Source of the DNA: Akkermansia muciniphila
GTDB lineage: Bacteria > Verrucomicrobiota > Verrucomicrobiia > Verrucomicrobiales > Akkermansiaceae
Direction of reading: 5' to 3'
Assembly: GCF_040616545.1 (NCBI RefSeq)
Contig: NZ_CP156688.1
Coordinates: 1,178,001-1,242,000, forward strand
DNA: 64,000 nt
How positions within the stretch are numbered: position 1 is the first letter of the stretch; each line of letters begins with the position of its first letter. Both the position numbers and the translations under genes were made by a program. The notes beneath the pieces were generated by a model, which saw nothing but the letters and a program-made list of their open reading frames with translations, ran no database searches and had not been told where the DNA came from. This document shows positions 1 to 7,744 of the stretch, piece by piece.

Positions 1-1
1 A

Positions 2-1492
2 GTAATTTTGGGGGCGCTGGCATGGTCCGGCAACTACCGCATATGGTTCCGGCACAGCCCGTACCACTACCTCTTTGCCGGGGCGGGGCTGGACGCGGTT
101 CCCGCGCCTTACCTGCTGGATGGCGGCGGGACGTTTGAAACGCCTCCCCTTATCCTGGTGCACAGCGGAAACGGCAAGGGGGAAGCTTCCCGGCGCATCC
201 ACCGCTGGGCGCGCCGTTACGGCCTGCGCGGCGGCGCTACGGAGCGGCTTACCCTGCTGAACTCATGGGAGGGAGTGTACTTCACCTTCACGGAAAAAGT
301 GCTGCATGGCATGATGAAGCGTGCGGCGGAGCTGGGCGTGGAGCTCTTTGTGCTGGATGACGGCTGGTTTGGCAACAAATTCCCGCGCAATGACGCCCGG
401 GCCGGGCTGGGGGACTGGCAGGTGAACCGGGACAAATTGCCCCATGGGCTGGAAGGCCTGGTGCGCCAGGCGGAAAAGCTGGGGATACGCTTCGGCATCT
501 GGGTGGAGCCGGAAATGGTGAACCCCCGGTCGGAACTTTACCGGAAGCATCCGGAATGGGTGATCGGCCTTCCCCACCGGGAAAACAGGCTGGAACGCAG
601 CCAGTACCTGCTGGATTTGAGCAACCCGGACGTGCACGCCTACATTCTTGACGCCATGCGGAAACTGCTGGGAGAACATCCGGGCATTTCCTATGTCAAG
701 TGGGACTGCAACCGCAAAATCTCCGATCCCGGCTCCTCCCGGCTGGACGCCAGCCATCAGGGGAACCTGTCCATTGACTATGTGCGCGGCTATGAAACCA
801 TCCTTGATGCGCTGGCGACGGAATTCCCGGATGTGGTATTTCAGGCCTGTTCCTCCGGCGGAGGACGCGCGGACTACGGGACCATGTGGAGGCATCACGA
901 ATTTTGGACGTCCGACAATACGGACGCCTGTGAACGCGTATTCATGCAGTGGGGCATCGGGCACCTGTTCCCGGCCATCTCCATGGCCGCCCATGTGACG
1001 GCCTCCCCCAACCATCAGACAAAGCGCGTTACGCCGCTCAAATTCCGCTTTGACGTGGCCATGTCGGGCCGTCTGGGCTTTGAGCTCCAGCCCTGTGACA
1101 TGACGAAGGAGGAAGTGGAATTTTCCAAACGGGCGCTGGCGGAATACAAGCGCATCCGCCCCGTAGTCCAGTTCGGGGACCTGTACCGCCTGTCTTCCCC
1201 GTATGAAAGCCGGGTGGCTTCCCTGATGTACGTATATAAGAATAGGGCCGTCGTCTTCGCCTGGCTGATGGATAAATGGCTGGCGGATTCCCCGCCGCCC
1301 CTGCGCCTGAAAGGCCTGGACCCTGCCGCCAGGTATTTGGTGAGGGAAATCAACCTGGATGAAAACGGTTCCCTGGCCAACGTCCATGAACGGGTGCTTG
1401 GCGGTGATTACCTGATGGACGCCGGAATCCGCATCAACTGGAAAAAGGCGTTCCAGTCCGTCTGTATGGAAGTGACGGAAACGGGCAGGTAA
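2..1492 (+). CDS. alpha-galactosidase, GH36 family (5' partial)
   Basis: Hydrolyses terminal alpha-galactosides, probably from host glycans. The frame is open to the left edge, so the N-terminal beta-sandwich lies outside the window; the TTG at 8 is not a real start. What remains is the (beta/alpha)8 catalytic barrel and C-terminal domain. VLDDGWFG and IWVEPEMV are typical GH36 strands. The nucleophile Asp is in YVKWDCNR and the acid/base Asp in SDNTDA, so the active site looks complete. The barrel is followed by a beta-rich C-terminal domain and a normal stop. The family is well known; natural substrate and cell location cannot be read here because the signal peptide is outside the window. 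Confidence 0.93.
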   Translation, partial: VILGALAWSGNYRIWFRHSPYHYLFAGAGLDAVPAPYLLDGGGTFETPPLILVHSGNGKGEASRRIHRWARRYGLRGGATERLTLLNSWEGVYFTFTEKVLHGMMKRAAELGVELFVLDDGWFGNKFPRNDARAGLGDWQVNRDKLPHGLEGLVRQAEKLGIRFGIWVEPEMVNPRSELYRKHPEWVIGLPHRENRLERSQYLLDLSNPDVHAYILDAMRKLLGEHPGISYVKWDCNRKISDPGSSRLDASHQGNLSIDYVRGYETILDALATEFPDVVFQACSSGGGRADYGTMWRHHEFWTSDNTDACERVFMQWGIGHLFPAISMAAHVTASPNHQTKRVTPLKFRFDVAMSGRLGFELQPCDMTKEEVEFSKRALAEYKRIRPVVQFGDLYRLSSPYESRVASLMYVYKNRAVVFAWLMDKWLADSPPPLRLKGLDPAARYLVREINLDENGSLANVHERVLGGDYLMDAGIRINWKKAFQSVCMEVTETGR

Positions 1493-2118
1493 GTTTTCGT
1501 CTCTATTAGGAGGTTACGGCGTGATGAAGATATGAATAACCAAAAATTTATACGAAAATAATAAAGTCACTTCTCTTGCATAGCTCGACGGTTGATATGT
1601 TATGTCAATGCTTTGATTGCTGGGAAATTTGCTGATAGACCGATAAGATTTCATGAATGCGGTTGCCATGCAACCAGGGAAATGATCAATCAGATTTGTC
1701 ACAATTGTATTTGTGCCGGTTGAGTTGGTTCTGATGGTCATTTCTAAATAACGGAATGTCGAATATTACCAAAAGTGTGCTCCGGCTGCGGAAAGGAGTT
1801 CGCCTATATAAGTGACGGGAAATTCCTGGCAGGATTTATATATTCCCTCTCTCGGCGATGATTTGAATGATGACCACATAGAGTCTAAAGTCCGTCTCTC
1901 TGGTGATGATGCTCAGGGTAGAGAGAGGCCTCATGACCTCGACCCATGCTGCTCACTATCAGCAAGCTGATGAGTGTCACGCTCTATTGGCAGCATTCTT
2001 TCCAGAAAAATAAGCCAAGTACCTATACGGCCGCACGCCGCCTGTTTGACAGACGGCGTGCGTATTCCAACACCTGGTTGTTAGTTATTGCTTCTTCTGT
2101 TTTATAGGAAACGGCTTA
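1493..2118. other. gene-poor AT-rich stretch with coding debris
   Basis: No convincing gene is present. A 28-codon open stretch at 1775-1861 (GTG start possible) reads like a zinc-ribbon fragment, with CSGCGKEF and then a stop, and may be the remnant of a larger gene. A 54-codon frame at 1946-2107 has no ribosome site and no recognisable content. The composition changes sharply after the GH36 stop, which suggests this is the left edge of an acquired block reaching to about 5.0 kb. Confidence 0.5.
2032..2062 (-). terminator. stem-loop downstream of the secreted-protein operon
   Basis: Nine-bp arms (CGCACGCCG and CGGCGTGCG), one mismatch, four more pairs (CTGT/ACAG) and a 3-nt loop make a strong hairpin. 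It lies about 57 bp after the stop of the last gene of the leftward operon. There is no U-run after the stem on either strand, so it may stabilise an mRNA end rather than act as an intrinsic terminator. Confidence 0.35.
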
Positions 2119-2568
2119 TCATTCAATTTTAATGATACCCTGCTTGATTAGTTTGGCCGCTTCCCGTTCTATCTCTTTTTGATGCTTTTTCATGTAGGCC
2201 TGATAGGCTTCCTCGATATCGAAGCGAATGGTTATGACCCATTCTTCGTCTTCGTTTTCCAAATCAAAGAACGAATATCGATGGCCATCCATGACATCCT
2301 GTTCTTCACCCTTTCCTTTGATGCAATAATTGGGATAATGCTTCTCCACATATTCCCGTTGCTTTTCCAGAAGTTTGTTCAGATCTTTTTCGTCGAAAAC
2401 GATAGGGTTTGTAATGACAGGGACATCCTTCTCCTCCGTATGAGCTTCACAGGAGGCTTCTTGTTGTTGTTCGTTGGGTTGGACGGTTTCTTCCTGTGCT
2501 ATAGCTAGACTGCCTATTCCTTGAAAGCAGGAGAGCACGATGATCATTATACTCAATATGTATTTCAT
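2119..2568 (-). CDS. hypothetical secreted protein, 149 aa
   Basis: I do not recognise a family. Residues 1-24 form a signal peptide (lysine, hydrophobic run, cleavage near AIAQ-E). The mature part is highly charged and mostly acidic in the first half, with one predicted helix around the lysine- and glutamate-rich region (residues 60-80), a beta-rich segment ending in WVITIRF, and a basic C-terminal helix. It is the last gene of a three-gene leftward operon, 20 bp after the preceding stop. Base composition is clearly more AT-rich than in the flanking metabolic genes. Export to the periplasm or outside is inferred; the function is unknown. Confidence 0.7.
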   Translation of the reverse strand: MKYILSIMIIVLSCFQGIGSLAIAQEETVQPNEQQQEASCEAHTEEKDVPVITNPIVFDEKDLNKLLEKQREYVEKHYPNYCIKGKGEEQDVMDGHRYSFFDLENEDEEWVITIRFDIEEAYQAYMKKHQKEIEREAAKLIKQGIIKIE

Positions 2569-2588
2569 TATTTCTTTATTCTATTGAT

Positions 2589-3107
2589 TTACTGGTGGTT
2601 TTTGCAATCTTCCTTCAATTGTTTTTCTAATTGCCTTCTAATCTGTTGCTTTCCTTCTCTGATAACACCAGGAATGTCTTTTGCTTGGTGGTAGTCCACT
2701 CCGTTCCGCATGATATTATTCTTCTGAGCGATTTGCCATGATCCAATTAGTTTCTTTTGATGAGTGAATCGATAGAGATAAATGATATGCACATTCCGGA
2801 ATACCTTATCAGTTTTCATTGCCTCAGACAATTTGAGTATTCCACTAGCATTCCCGATAGCATCGTAGATTACTTTTTCTAATACTTTTGCTGCAATTCC
2901 ATCTAATGTATTTCCCAGTGTATCCAATGTTGCCGTCGAGGCCCCATTAGAAGTCATATAAGGGAAAAATTTTATCTCATAGTCACAGTCTTTTGCTTGG
3001 ACGGGCAGAGAGGTAAACGAGCCAATGACTACTGCTATAATGTATGTGAGTAGTCTTACTATTGATTTCTTTCTCATGTCAATTTTTTTCGTGGTGTTGG
3101 AGTTCAT
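2589..3107 (-). CDS. hypothetical secreted protein, 172 aa
   Basis: No family recognised. After a basic start, residues 16-37 form the hydrophobic core of a signal peptide with a likely cut after PVQA. The mature protein has two cysteines near its ends (KDCDYE near the new N-terminus and EDCKN near the C-terminus) that could form a disulfide after export. A glycine/alanine segment sits in the middle and a basic glutamine-rich helix at the end. Its ATG overlaps the stop of the upstream gene as ATGA, so translation of the two is probably coupled. A second in-frame ATG at 3077 would give a more standard signal peptide. Confidence 0.7.
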   Translation of the reverse strand: MNSNTTKKIDMRKKSIVRLLTYIIAVVIGSFTSLPVQAKDCDYEIKFFPYMTSNGASTATLDTLGNTLDGIAAKVLEKVIYDAIGNASGILKLSEAMKTDKVFRNVHIIYLYRFTHQKKLIGSWQIAQKNNIMRNGVDYHQAKDIPGVIREGKQQIRRQLEKQLKEDCKNHQ

Positions 3108-4765
3108 TTCGTCGGAATGAAATTCTTTTTAATAAATTCTTCTCCCTCCCGGGTTAATTTCCCATCATTCCAGGTATCTAGCAGGCTTTGGTAGGCCTCT
3201 ACGTAGCGCCGTTTCGTCTGTTCTTTCCCTTCTAAGGCAATGATTGCATCTTGTAGCATCTGGACAGAGTATTTTTTCATTTTGGGTGTCCATACGGCGT
3301 GTTTTGCTTTTTGGGCCCATATGGACAAATGTTTCCCGGTGAAGCCTGGCTTGTATTCAGCTATACATTTGATTTCAAGACAGTTTGTAATGAGTCTATT
3401 CCAAGCCAGACGGTTGAAGAGTTCTTCCCCGTGAGGGGTACAATCCGGTCCGAGCACGCAAGAGTAAAGTTCATAGGGATTAACTCTGTTTTCTCGGATA
3501 TTCAACACTTTGCTTGCCACATGCCAAATGAGGTTGTGTTCGTTGGGTATGGTTTGAGCCAGCTCTTTGAGGTAGATGAGTTTTTGTCGATCATTCGCGT
3601 TTTTGGCCTTGAAGTTCAAATAACGCAGCCACGCAGGATAGTTGAAGGGATTGAATTTCCGCGCTTCCCGCAATAGCAGATCCGCATGCTCCGGTTTCTG
3701 TGTGCAGAAGGACAGATAATACGTTAAAGTCGATTCTTTCGCATTGGGATGATGAATGAATGAATCGTAAGCTGGCACCAGTTGAATGGGACCTTTCCAT
3801 GGAATTTGGGGCCCTCCATTGGCCCAGTTCCATCCGCCGATGTTATTGCCGATTTGCCAGTGGCCGTTGGGATGTTTCCACACGAAGGCGCAGTGCCCTG
3901 GTTGCCCAATCGGATAAGCGGGAACTCCTTTGGAGCGCAAGAATCCCGCCGCGCCTTTGGAAACAGCGCCGCATACGCCGCCATATTCAGTATAAAGTTT
4001 CAGGGTGATGGGCTTGTGGTCGTAAAAAGCGGCCCCAGCATGAACGCTGACACCTTTATCATTCTTTTTACGGTAGGGAATGAAGCCGGTGAATCTGCTT
4101 CCGGCTTTCTCCGGTTTGATTTTTTTCCCCTCAATGAATTGCTGTGCCCATGCGAGGTCTTCAAGGCTTTCTTTACCCCGGAATACAATGGCCCATTCCC
4201 AGGGTTGCAAGCTGTCTGCTTGTGGATAGCATCTGGCGTGGTGATGGGAATCCCGGTAGAAATTGAATTTGGCGATGCATTCCTCGGGAGAGAAGGTGTT
4301 CGCAACAAGGGCGGCTCCAAGCGCCATGCTGAGTTCAACAGAATTGAGCTTTTGATCCCTAGTATTCCAGATTTGGTAAAAAACGGAAAGGGTATTTTTG
4401 CTGGCAGGACCGGATTGGGCGAGCATTTCAAACACTTCCGGATGGCTGGAAAGCCATTCCCTGAAGTCCTGATCCTTGAGTTCCTTCTGGGTAAACGGCT
4501 TGCCATCTTCAGCAGTATTAAAAAATTGGTGCAGGTAGCACAGTGACGCTACTTGTGGAGAATGAATCAGTTCTCGTATTTTTTCAATAGTAAGCGGACC
4601 GGAGTCAAGCCGGTTGCGCAGGGCTTCCCGGGCTTTACCGGCAATGAAGGAGGAGCGTCCCTCAGAAAGTAGTGTCTGTATGTCTGATCCAGATGAAGCC
4701 AGCGCGGCAGGGCTCTCTGGCAACATAAGTATACTGAAGAGGAAAATCCAGAGGATATTCTTCAT
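3104..4765 (-). CDS. secreted protein with transglutaminase-like core, 553 aa
   Basis: First gene of the secreted trio. A signal peptide covers about residues 1-23 (cut near ALAS). Residues about 240-330 resemble a transglutaminase-like (papain-fold) core: Cys265 in GGVCGAVSKG begins a helix as the nucleophile normally does, followed by GVPAYPIGQPGH with His291 and an Asn pair at 307-308 where the third catalytic residue would lie. On this reading it could be a peptidase or amide-modifying enzyme acting outside the cytoplasm. About 160 residues before and 220 after the core are alpha-helical and possibly repeat-like. The Asp of the usual Cys-His-Asp triad is not evident, so catalysis is uncertain. 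The AT-rich composition differs from the backbone. Confidence 0.65.
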   Translation of the reverse strand: MKNILWIFLFSILMLPESPAALASSGSDIQTLLSEGRSSFIAGKAREALRNRLDSGPLTIEKIRELIHSPQVASLCYLHQFFNTAEDGKPFTQKELKDQDFREWLSSHPEVFEMLAQSGPASKNTLSVFYQIWNTRDQKLNSVELSMALGAALVANTFSPEECIAKFNFYRDSHHHARCYPQADSLQPWEWAIVFRGKESLEDLAWAQQFIEGKKIKPEKAGSRFTGFIPYRKKNDKGVSVHAGAAFYDHKPITLKLYTEYGGVCGAVSKGAAGFLRSKGVPAYPIGQPGHCAFVWKHPNGHWQIGNNIGGWNWANGGPQIPWKGPIQLVPAYDSFIHHPNAKESTLTYYLSFCTQKPEHADLLLREARKFNPFNYPAWLRYLNFKAKNANDRQKLIYLKELAQTIPNEHNLIWHVASKVLNIRENRVNPYELYSCVLGPDCTPHGEELFNRLAWNRLITNCLEIKCIAEYKPGFTGKHLSIWAQKAKHAVWTPKMKKYSVQMLQDAIIALEGKEQTKRRYVEAYQSLLDTWNDGKLTREGEEFIKKNFIPTK

Positions 4766-5036
4766 AAGGTACTCAGGGTAGGTTGAAAGGGTAAATATAC
4801 GCTAGAGAAAATTGATAGAATGTCAATAAAAAGATGTATTTTTTGATTATGAAAAATAATCGTATGTTTTACTTATATACCGTAATAATGGTGATACAAA
4901 TATTGTAAATTATTGATAATGAAAAGTTTTTTCTGTATTAAAAGAACAACAAATTAAGATAATTGGTCTTGAGAGGAATTAGACTGCTGGAACCGGACCT
5001 GGGATTATTTCGTTTCTACCCTCTCCGGAGGATTTA
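4766..5036. other. AT-rich intergenic region, probable promoter of the leftward secreted operon
   Basis: Strongly AT-rich, with many A/T runs and no frame of note on either strand. It must contain the promoter for the gene starting at 4765, but no single -35/-10 pair stands out. The composition returns to the GC-rich backbone at about 5.1 kb, so this may be the right edge of the acquired block. Confidence 0.4.
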
Positions 5037-5076
5037 TGAAAAAGGGGTTCCATTCGGGAAAAGAATGGAACCCCTT
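5037..5076 (-). terminator. intrinsic terminator of the nrd-transporter operon
   Basis: A perfect 14-bp inverted repeat (AAGGGGTTCCATTC and its complement) around a 7-nt loop is followed on the minus strand by a run of Ts. It sits 57 bp after the transporter stop and ends the leftward transcript. Confidence 0.9.
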
Positions 5077-5132
5077 GGTGAGGTGGTAAAGTAGAGAAGA
5101 TTGTTTTTTGGGCCGGATTGTTTCCGCCCTTG

Positions 5133-6746
5133 TTAAATACCCACCACGCCGCCAATGGTCTGGATGATGACCTTGGCGATGATGGTCATCAGGATGAGGG
5201 CCACGGGGTAGGCGGTGGCGTAGCTGACCACGGGAGCCTGGGAGTCCGTCTTGCTGGCGATGGCGCCCAGGGCCGGGGTGGAGGTCATGCCGCCGCAGAT
5301 GCCGCCCAGGCATTCCAGGATGTTCATCTTGAAGACCTTCATGCCCACGAAGTACCCGGCGAACATGCCGGAGCACGTGACGATGACGCCCATGATGAAG
5401 ACCGCCGCGCCGTGTGTGGCTACGGTGGTGACCAGGTCTGCGCCGCCCTTGATGCCGGCGTCCGCCAGGAAGAAGACCAGACCCAGATCCTGTAAAAGAA
5501 GGCGGGTGGGCCGCGGGATGTAGCCCACGATGGGCCCCAGGCGGCCGAAGTGGCCCAGCAGCAGGGCCACGATCAGCGGACCGCCGGCAATCCCCAGGGA
5601 GATGCCCAGGCCGTTGCCCAGGCTGAAGTTGACCAGCCCCAGAATGATGCCGAGCGAGAGGCCGAACCCGAGGGAAAGAAGGTCCGTCTGGTTCATGTCC
5701 TGGCTGCGGTGGCCTATTTTGTCCCCGTACTTGGTGAGGTTTTCCGGAGAACCCACCACGGTCAGCACGTCATTGCGCTCCAGCGTGGTGTCCCCGGTGG
5801 GGACGAAGGTGAAGCCCAGGCGGGAGATGCGGGAGATGATCACGCCGTCCGTACGCAGGGTTTTCAGGTCGCGGAGCTTGCGCCCGGCGTAGTTCTTGTT
5901 GGTCAGGATCAGCTTGCGGCGCTCCTTCTGGGAGTCCATGGGGTAGGGGTTGTCACATACTTCCCCCAGGAAGGCGGCGTCGTGCGGCATCGTATCACTG
6001 TTGCCCACAATGAGGACTTCCGTTCCTTCCCGGAACGTGTCTTCCGGCGTCAGGGGCATCAGCCTGTCGTTGCGCACCACGCGGGTGACCATGCAGTGCA
6101 GGCCGTCCAGCAGCTTGCAGTCCGCAATGTTCTGGCCGATCAGGTTGGGCTGCGTGACGCGGACCAGGCGGGAGATGATGCTGGCCTCCTGCTTGGAGTG
6201 CATGGCCTTGGCTTCCTTGTTCAGGTCAAAGTGCAGCAGGCGCGGCAGAAGCTGGACGAACAGGACCACGCCCACCACGCCGAACGGGTAGGCGATGCCG
6301 TAGCCGATGCTGACGCCGCTGCCGGAGGCTCCCGGCAGGCTTTCCGTGGCCGCCGCCAGCGCCGGGGTGCTGGTGCACGCTCCGGCGAAGATGCCGGAGG
6401 AGATTCCCGCGGGCACCTCGAACCAGATGCCGAACAGGCAGGTGAAGAGGGCGGAAACGCCTACAATGACCACGGACATGACTGCCAGCTTGCTGCCCTG
6501 CTTGGCGATGGCGGAGAAGAAGCGGTTGCCCGCGCTCAGGCCCACGCAGTAAACGAAAAGCGCCAGGCCCAGCTGCCCTACGCCGTTGGGGATGGCCAGA
6601 CGGTAGTGCCCGGCGGCCAGGGCGACGAAGAGCACGCCGGAGAGGCCGAGGTTCAGGCCGTATATTTTAATGCTGCCAAGGGCGATGCCGAAGAAGATGA
6701 TTCCGAAGAGAACCAGGGTGTTGTGATTGAGCAGGATGTCGAACAT
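5133..6746 (-). CDS. AspT/YidE-type transporter (aspartate:alanine exchanger family)
   Basis: Integral membrane antiporter of the AAE family, 537 aa, the usual length. Two hydrophobic halves of about five helices each (residues 1-170 and 365-537) flank a cytoplasmic region with two TrkA-C-like domains (about 200-270 and 285-350; GTEVLIVGNSDT and NDVLTVVGSPEN are their characteristic ends). The membrane halves repeat a glycine-rich GGxxxTPAL-type motif (CTSTPALAAATES and GGMTSTPALGA), seen in the known exchangers. The family swaps dicarboxylic or amino acids; the substrate here is unknown. It starts 11 bp after nrdG and ends at a terminator, so it appears co-transcribed with the ribonucleotide reductase genes under the upstream cobalamin riboswitch, an unexpected partner. 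Confidence 0.88.
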   Translation of the reverse strand: MFDILLNHNTLVLFGIIFFGIALGSIKIYGLNLGLSGVLFVALAAGHYRLAIPNGVGQLGLALFVYCVGLSAGNRFFSAIAKQGSKLAVMSVVIVGVSALFTCLFGIWFEVPAGISSGIFAGACTSTPALAAATESLPGASGSGVSIGYGIAYPFGVVGVVLFVQLLPRLLHFDLNKEAKAMHSKQEASIISRLVRVTQPNLIGQNIADCKLLDGLHCMVTRVVRNDRLMPLTPEDTFREGTEVLIVGNSDTMPHDAAFLGEVCDNPYPMDSQKERRKLILTNKNYAGRKLRDLKTLRTDGVIISRISRLGFTFVPTGDTTLERNDVLTVVGSPENLTKYGDKIGHRSQDMNQTDLLSLGFGLSLGIILGLVNFSLGNGLGISLGIAGGPLIVALLLGHFGRLGPIVGYIPRPTRLLLQDLGLVFFLADAGIKGGADLVTTVATHGAAVFIMGVIVTCSGMFAGYFVGMKVFKMNILECLGGICGGMTSTPALGAIASKTDSQAPVVSYATAYPVALILMTIIAKVIIQTIGGVVGI

Positions 6747-6757
6747 GGTCGGCTGGG

Positions 6758-7474
6758 TCAGTCTTCTCCCGGGACGAACTCAAAATTGCGGAAACGGACG
6801 GGGATGGAGGCGGCCTCCAGCCGGGTCCGGTCAAACAACCGGCTTGGCGCGGGAAGAGAGTTGAGTGTTTGTTGGGTCAGGTAGAAATTTTGCACGAAGT
6901 AGTTGCCCCCATACCCGCGCTTTGTCAAGTCACGTATGATGTTGTTGACGTGATCTTCCGTCAATAAATCGGGATGGACGGTGGTTCTGACTTCAAAAGC
7001 GGTTCCGGAGGCGATCAGGTAGTCCAGCGTTTCAGAAAAGGAGGGGAAGAGGTCCGGCCTTCCGGTGACGGCGCCGTACTGTTCCGGGGGTGCCTTGTAG
7101 TCCAGGGCAATGTAGTCGCAAAGCCCCTCTTCCACCAGCGTTTTCACCACGCCGGGCCTGGTGCCGTTGGTGTCTATTTTAATCGCGAAGCCTAGCTGCC
7201 GTATCTCGCGGCAGATGGGGATAAGGTCGGGACACAGCGTGCATTCGCCGCCGGACAGGACTACCCCGTCCAGAAATCCCACCCGATCTCTGAGGAAATC
7301 AAGGTAGTCCGTCCGGTCTCCGGCAGGAGAGCCCGTTCCTCTGACCAGGGAGACGTTGTAACAGTACTGACAAAACAAGTTACAGCCTCTCAGCCAGAAG
7401 ATGCAGGCCACCTTGTCCGGAAAATCCAGCAAGGTGAGCGGCGTGATGTCCGCTATGCCCCGGCCCGTTCCCAT
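6758..7474 (-). CDS. nrdG: anaerobic ribonucleotide reductase activase (radical SAM)
   Basis: Radical SAM enzyme that uses a 4Fe-4S cluster and S-adenosylmethionine to generate the glycyl radical on the class III reductase. The cluster motif is CNLFCQYC near residues 30-37, followed by the SAM-binding GGE in SGGECTL. 238 aa fits the activase subtype common in Bacteroidetes and Verrucomicrobia, which is longer than E. coli NrdG and resembles pyruvate formate-lyase activases. It is 26 bp downstream of the separate glycyl-radical subunit, its expected substrate, and 11 bp upstream of the AspT-like transporter gene. Assignment as NrdG rather than PflA rests on this context. Confidence 0.9.
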   Translation of the reverse strand: MGTGRGIADITPLTLLDFPDKVACIFWLRGCNLFCQYCYNVSLVRGTGSPAGDRTDYLDFLRDRVGFLDGVVLSGGECTLCPDLIPICREIRQLGFAIKIDTNGTRPGVVKTLVEEGLCDYIALDYKAPPEQYGAVTGRPDLFPSFSETLDYLIASGTAFEVRTTVHPDLLTEDHVNNIIRDLTKRGYGGNYFVQNFYLTQQTLNSLPAPSRLFDRTRLEAASIPVRFRNFEFVPGED

Positions 7475-7500
7475 TGACTTCGCATATGTTATTGGGAAAA

Positions 7501-7695
7501 TTACCGAGGCTGTTCCGTCCGGGCGGAGCAGGGGCAGGGACGGCCCGGTTCCACAAAGTGGACGCGGTCATGGAACTCGCCCTGTTTGCCGGCGTTGAAG
7601 GTTTCCACAGGGCGGTGATAGCCCATGACGCGCGTGTAAACGGTGCAGCGGGTCCGGTCCTGTGCGTATTTGCTTAATATTTCCTGTTTGGTCAT
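7501..7695 (-). CDS. stand-alone glycyl-radical subunit of class III ribonucleotide reductase, 64 aa
   Basis: Carries the part of NrdD that normally ends the large chain: RTRCTVYTRVMGYHRPV with the radical Gly in RVMGY, then FNAGKQGEFHDRVHF, the usual closing motif. Here it is its own small gene. The ATG at 7695 (MTKQEILSKYAQDRTRC) is chosen because it lies 49 bp after the NrdD stop; a longer frame to 7779 has no sensible content upstream. It is followed by a further cysteine-bearing tail (GRPCPCSARTEQPR) that ordinary NrdD lacks. The reading frame differs from NrdD and the gene has its own start, so a clean gene split fits better than a sequencing frameshift. Presumably it docks into NrdD and is activated by NrdG. 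Confidence 0.85.
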   Translation of the reverse strand: MTKQEILSKYAQDRTRCTVYTRVMGYHRPVETFNAGKQGEFHDRVHFVEPGRPCPCSARTEQPR

Positions 7696-7744
7696 TGTCG
7701 TATTAATGGTTGGGTTTTGAAACGAGGCGGTCGGTTGAAAAGGG

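Noticed and set aside
1946-2107. 54-codon frame in the gene-poor gap
   Set aside because: No ribosome site, no recognisable content, and the hairpin at 2032-2062 lies inside it.
5550-6884. Long open frame opposite the AspT-like transporter
   Set aside because: Antisense shadow caused by GC-rich codon use; it has no family motif, and the transporter frame is complete.
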